64,000 bases of DNA from Pararge aegeria (Eukaryota; Arthropoda; Insecta; Lepidoptera; Nymphalidae), in NCBI RefSeq assembly GCF_905163445.1, contig NC_053191.1, forward strand, positions 1,364,001 through 1,428,000. The letters are read 5' to 3'. Numbering within the stretch: the first letter of the stretch is position 1; each line of letters starts with the position of its first letter. The notes under the pieces are model-generated. The model saw nothing but the letters and a program-made list of their open reading frames with translations. It was not told the DNA's origin and searched no databases. Positions 60,490 to 64,000 of the stretch are shown here, piece by piece. Made by a program: the position numbers and the translations under genes.

Positions 60490-60579
60490 GAGAGAGAAAA
60501 GATTAAGTGACACTAAATCTAGTGCGTACATTATAAGTTTTGTGATGCGATACTGATGGTGGACCCAAATACTACACCG
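60490..60579 (+). other. Candidate first coding exon with splice donor (weak)
   Basis: An ATG at 60,556 opens MVDPNTTP and meets a strong donor CCG|GTAAGT at 60,579/60,580. The sequence upstream (GATTAAGTGACACTAAATC, GTGATGCGATACTG) shows no match to the window's repeats. With only eight codons and no downstream exon seen, this is suggestive only. GTAAGT occurs by chance about every 4 kb per strand. Confidence 0.2.
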
Positions 60580-60769
60580 GTAAGTAATCTATGTGTCCAT
60601 ATTTCTGCGATCGATTCTTTTATCGGTTGCCATTGGTTGTGATATCGATAAAAATACTCAATAGTTACCGCGAGATATAGATAGACAGTTCAAACTATTT
60701 TCTATCCTTAGCGATTTCATACCAAGACATATATAAAATAAATAACTAAATTAAATATACTAGTTAGTA

Positions 60770-61030
60770 GTAAGCGTAGCTTGTGTTATGGGTACTAAGA
60801 TGCCTGATGAATATTTTTATGAATTGTTGCTCGCGTTCTTGGTCCGCGTTTATTACGGTTTCTCACAAATCCCGTGAAAACCTATTGATTTCTTGCGACA
60901 AAGTAACTTATGTTACTCTCCGTGCTTTCTACTAAATCTATGCAAAAAACAAGTAAATCGGTTGCTTGGTTACGGCGTAAAGGAAGGACAAACAAAAACA
61001 AATTCGTATTTATAATATAACACTTATTAA
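60770..61030 (-). mobile_element. SINE-1 tail and Helitron-like fragment
   Basis: AAGCGTAGCTTGTGTTATGG, GTACTAAGATGCCTGATGAA is the SINE-1 tail in reverse (60,770-60,828). It abuts a decayed Helitron-like element (60,829-61,030: TTGGTCCGCGTTTATTACGG, AAACAAATTCGTATTTATAA). Confidence 0.55.
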
Positions 61031-61077
61031 GGATGGTCCTAATTATCTAAGTTAGGGTGCAAAGGTGGCCTTTTTAC

Positions 61078-61192
61078 CAGTAGCGTGTACTTCATACATG
61101 GACAATTGTACTGCCTAACCTTTTTTTTTATACAACTAGATGCTAGAGAAGGATTTTTCTGGTTTGTATACCTGCTTTTTCCTACCCTGGAC
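61078..61192 (-). mobile_element. hAT-type MITE, diverged
   Basis: CAGTAGCGTGTACTTCATAC, ATGGACAATTGTACTGCC and CCTACCCTGGAC match the family in reverse. The far terminus is lost. Confidence 0.55.
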
Positions 61193-61859
61193 ATAAAGAA
61201 CTCTTATACCGTAGAGACTATCGCATTAAAGCACACGGCTGGCATAGTCAGGAGGCACAAATTATATCCATTTTTTATAATAACTCTTTATTTGTACTCT
61301 ACATCATGAAGACAAGAAAAATAGAAACATTGAGAAAGAAGAAGAATACAAAAGACAGCCAATTGTATTTCTACTTTGAATAAAAATATTATTTACAAAT
61401 TTTCTGTATTTTTATGTGTTGTGCAATAAACCTTATATCCCCTGACTAGGGATGAAATTTTCTTGTCCACCAGATAAAGCACTGAAGCTTCGTACGACAT
61501 TTTCTTTGCATTTTAGGCCTAGTGTAGGCTTTTATACATCACATGTATGCATCATGTATGTATCGCGTAGCTACGCGCTTTTAAAAACCTTTCTTCCGAA
61601 ATATTAAACTTATTTCTAGAAGTTTCTACGTAATAATACTTTCTGAGACCTCCATCCCCTAATTTATCACGCATAATAAAAAAAAATATGTGTTTCCGTC
61701 ACGGGAAGCCTGAGAGATGCGAAACATCGGAATTGTTTCCTTAAAAGTTTTATGAACCGAATACGACAGGAATCAGATATTGCATTATGAAAAGATAAAG
61801 CATTATAAATTTGTTCCGGAAATAAAAAAAAATACAACCGTATTCATAACCGAATCATT
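61193..61859. other. Nothing recognised
   Basis: About 670 bp without a supported feature. Confidence 0.4.
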
Positions 61860-62115
61860 GGACAGCCGATTGGCGCAGTTTGCTTTCTGAGTTCAAGGCC
61901 GTGGGTTCGATTCCCACAACTGGAAAATGTTTGTGTGATGAGCATGAATGTTTTTCAGTATCTGGGTTTTTATATGTATATTATAATTATATATGTATAT
62001 TATTGATAAAAATATTCATCTGACACCTCAGTACCCATAACACAAGCTACGCTTACTTTGGGGCTAGATGGCGATGTGTGCGTGGTCGTAGTATATAAAT
62101 TATTTATTTATTTAT
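61860..62115 (+). mobile_element. SINE-1 copy, internal head deletion
   Basis: GACAGCCGATTGGCGCAGTT then TGCTTTCTGAG (the GGGCAGCGACCC stretch is lost), GTGGGTTCGATTCCCACAAC, TACCCATAACACAAGCTACG and TTTATTTATTTATTA tail. Confidence 0.85.
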
Positions 62116-62459
62116 TACCTCTCATTTCTGTAGTTCTGTTAATAATGACTGTTTATTGCAATATTAACATTCATTTTTATTATTAAATACGAAATACAAA
62201 AATTAAATCATATATCGTGGCGACGCGTCGCCACGCCAACAATCAGGTTTACCCTCCGCCTATAGATGTTTAACATCAAAAAACACACCTACTTACATAT
62301 CAAAGTAAGTGTGTATATGTGTGCGCGTATGAACGTCGGTCTGAGTTATTATTTTAATATTGTGCAGGACTTTTATCTACCTTCTGTTTTTACATGTAAA
62401 CATATTTGATGTCATAATAGCACCGCATACAATTTAATGGAATTTTGTATTGTTATTTT

Positions 62460-62715
62460 GGCAGCCGACTGGCGCAGTGTTCAGAGACCCTGCTTTCTGA
62501 GTCCCAGGCCGTGGGTTCGATTCCCACAACTGGAAAATATTTGTGTGATGAACATGATTGTTTTTCAGTGTCTGGGTGTTTATCTGTATATTTATGTGTA
62601 TTATATTCATAAAAATATTCATCAGCTATCTTGGTACCCATAACGCAAGCTACGCTTACTTTGGGGCTAGATGGCGATGTGTGTATTGTCGTAGTATATT
62701 TATTTTATTTACTTC
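62460..62715 (+). mobile_element. SINE-1 copy, full length
   Basis: GCAGCCGACTGGCGCAGTGT, GTGGGTTCGATTCCCACAAC, GTGTCTGGGTGTTTATCTG, TACCCATAACGCAAGCTACG and CTTTGGGGCTAGATGGCGAT. Followed within a few bases by LINE-F. Confidence 0.85.
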
Positions 62716-62990
62716 TCTGAAAGTTGTAGCAGTAGAGCTTTTTATGGCAGAGCTCGTCCGGGGAAGTACCTACTACCACCATGCTAATTTCTGCCGCTAA
62801 GCAGCAATGCTGTGTTCCATGCTGCTGTGGTTTTATTACCGGCACATGAGGCTTAACACCTACGCCTCGTGCTGATGGGCACAGGACGGCAGATTGCAGG
62901 ACGTGCTTATTGCAAGCCCTTCTAAGTTTGGCTCTGTTTATAGGCGATGGTATCCACTTACCATCAGGTTGACAATCTGCTTTGATCTGT
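62716..62990 (+). mobile_element. LINE-F 3' fragment
   Basis: AGAGCTCGTCCGGGGAAGTA, CTACCACCATGCTAATTTCT, GCCGCTAAGCAGCAATGCTG, ATTACCGGCACATGAGGC and TTACCATCAGGTTGACAATC. It is the clearest copy of this family in the window. Confidence 0.6.
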
Positions 62991-63454
62991 TAATTAAACA
63001 TACGTTAACAACTATAAAAACAAGTTATACTGTAATACAAATATTTATTTTACCGCAGACGTACGTACCTTATGGCTGAAAATGGTTTTTATTTCTTGAC
63101 ATATAACAATTCTAAAATAATAAAAAATATGTTACCTAGCAAACTCAGACACGGTAACGTGTTCTAGTTATGTAAATACATAAGAAATGTGGATCGCCGT
63201 CGGTGACGCGTCTCGCCCAGACACGATACATGATTTCTCAAAAAGAAATATGAAGTAAAAGTAGGTGTTAGCATATTCTTTAACTAATATAAATGCGCAA
63301 TTGCAAGATTTTCACTCAACACTGCATGTATGAAACGTCAAACCCAACAACTTTTTCAAATTTTACGGGCGTAAATAACGGTGTCACATTTTACACCTGC
63401 AATACTCAAAATATAAATTCTTTACAACAACATAAACTACAAGTAAAAAATATG
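62991..63454. other. Nothing recognised
   Basis: About 460 bp, AT-rich, no supported feature. Confidence 0.4.
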
Positions 63455-63610
63455 TAGATAGATAAACTCTTTATTGGACACAATTAAGAGATAGAATATT
63501 GATAAGAATAAGGAATATTGAAAATAGTAAAATAAAATAAAAATGCGCTAAGGCTATCCCATCGTTTTTAGCTACGTTCGTTTAGATCTCCTCTAGACAA
63601 CCCTTTATGA
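63455..63610 (-). mobile_element. LINE-C 3' end fragment
   Basis: AGATAAACTCTTTATTGGAC (reversed AATAAAG tail), TGCGCTAAGGCTATCCCATC, and AGATCTCCTCTAGACAACCC (reversed GGTTGTCTGGAAGAGATC). Confidence 0.65.
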
Positions 63611-64000
63611 AAGAATATATTTTGTTTGGATAAACTTCTACAGATAAGGTTAATATTCTTATCCTATTTTGAAAACATACAATGGAATTACGAAAATGGA
63701 ATCAGTCGTCGAAGCGAAATCGCGGTTTGCCCAAAAATTCACGTAAATGATACGGTTGTACAAATACATGTACACAAGCCCCAATATGTAATACGCGTCC
63801 CTAGTCTGGCGAGATACGTTACAAGCATGTCGAGGTCATTGGTGACGCGACCCTTAAAATTGTCCCCTATTAACAAGACAGCCGAAAGTATTTCATAGTT
63901 TACATTGCCCGCTAGCATCCACAAATGTATGTCTATGTATTCAAATTGCAGGTATATTTTATCGAACAACTGAAACATTTATCACGAGTGATATACTAAT
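63611..64000. other. Nothing recognised
   Basis: A 90-codon ORF (63,626-63,898) with an overlapping minus ORF; neither has a motif I recognise. Confidence 0.35.

Noticed and set aside
1..64000. Endogenous virus or LTR retrotransposon
   Set aside because: I saw no paired long terminal repeats, primer-binding sites, protease or integrase motifs; all reverse transcriptase traces are of the non-LTR type.

Overview
The window looks like gene-poor nuclear DNA of a lepidopteran, probably a butterfly. This is inferred from the repeats: several tRNA-derived SINE families of lepidopteran type, Jockey/CR1-like LINE tails ending in TGAATTT, TTGACTT or ATTCT repeats, RTE-type LINE fragments, Helitron-like elements with CTAG ends, and hAT-type MITEs. 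The DNA is AT-rich and riddled with short decayed copies. I found no CRISPR array, no operon-like layout, and no ORF I can assign to a conserved host protein. Nearly all ORFs over 60 codons are chance ORFs or lie inside transposons.

The one cellular gene I am confident of is a 5S rRNA gene on the minus strand at about 2,893-3,011, with an intact internal promoter region and a T-run terminator. Two weaker host-gene hints are a CpG-rich island ending in a splice-donor-like site (about 29,750-30,048, +) and a short ATG segment followed by GTAAGT (about 60,490-60,579, +).

Layout. 1-15.7 kb: LINE tails, the 5S gene, a duplicated tRNA-like SINE (4.04-4.6 kb), an inverted-repeat element (5.95-6.24 kb), a Helitron, and a pile of SINE and LINE fragments at 14.1-15.7 kb. 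15.7-29.7 kb: a fresh five-unit 94-bp minisatellite (16.55-17.02 kb), an intact hAT MITE with an 8-bp target duplication (17.26-17.41 kb), a LINE insertion with a 37-bp target duplication (21.9-22.24 kb), and SINEs nested in each other. 29.7-33 kb: the CpG island, an unexplained moderately GC-rich block, two adjacent palindromes and a mostly unique AT-rich stretch. 33-49 kb: more SINEs and LINEs, RTE C-termini, a 535-bp element with long terminal inverted repeats (38.97-39.50 kb), a Helitron, and the first copy of a strongly conserved GC-rich repeat (47.68-48.10 kb). 49.35-52.64 kb: a 2.9-kb LINE with endonuclease and reverse transcriptase domains, broken by frameshifts, inserted into an inverted-repeat element. 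52.6-64 kb: SINEs, a nine-unit 20-bp tandem repeat (58.53-58.71 kb), the inverted second copy of the GC-rich repeat (59.92-60.22 kb), and more SINE and LINE tails.

The names LINE-A to LINE-H, SINE-1 to SINE-5, R4, R7 and IR-1 are local labels used only here. Repeat-family assignments rest on visible motifs and on similarity between copies inside the window. No database was searched, so family names are inferences. Edges of decayed repeats are approximate to about 20-30 bases.
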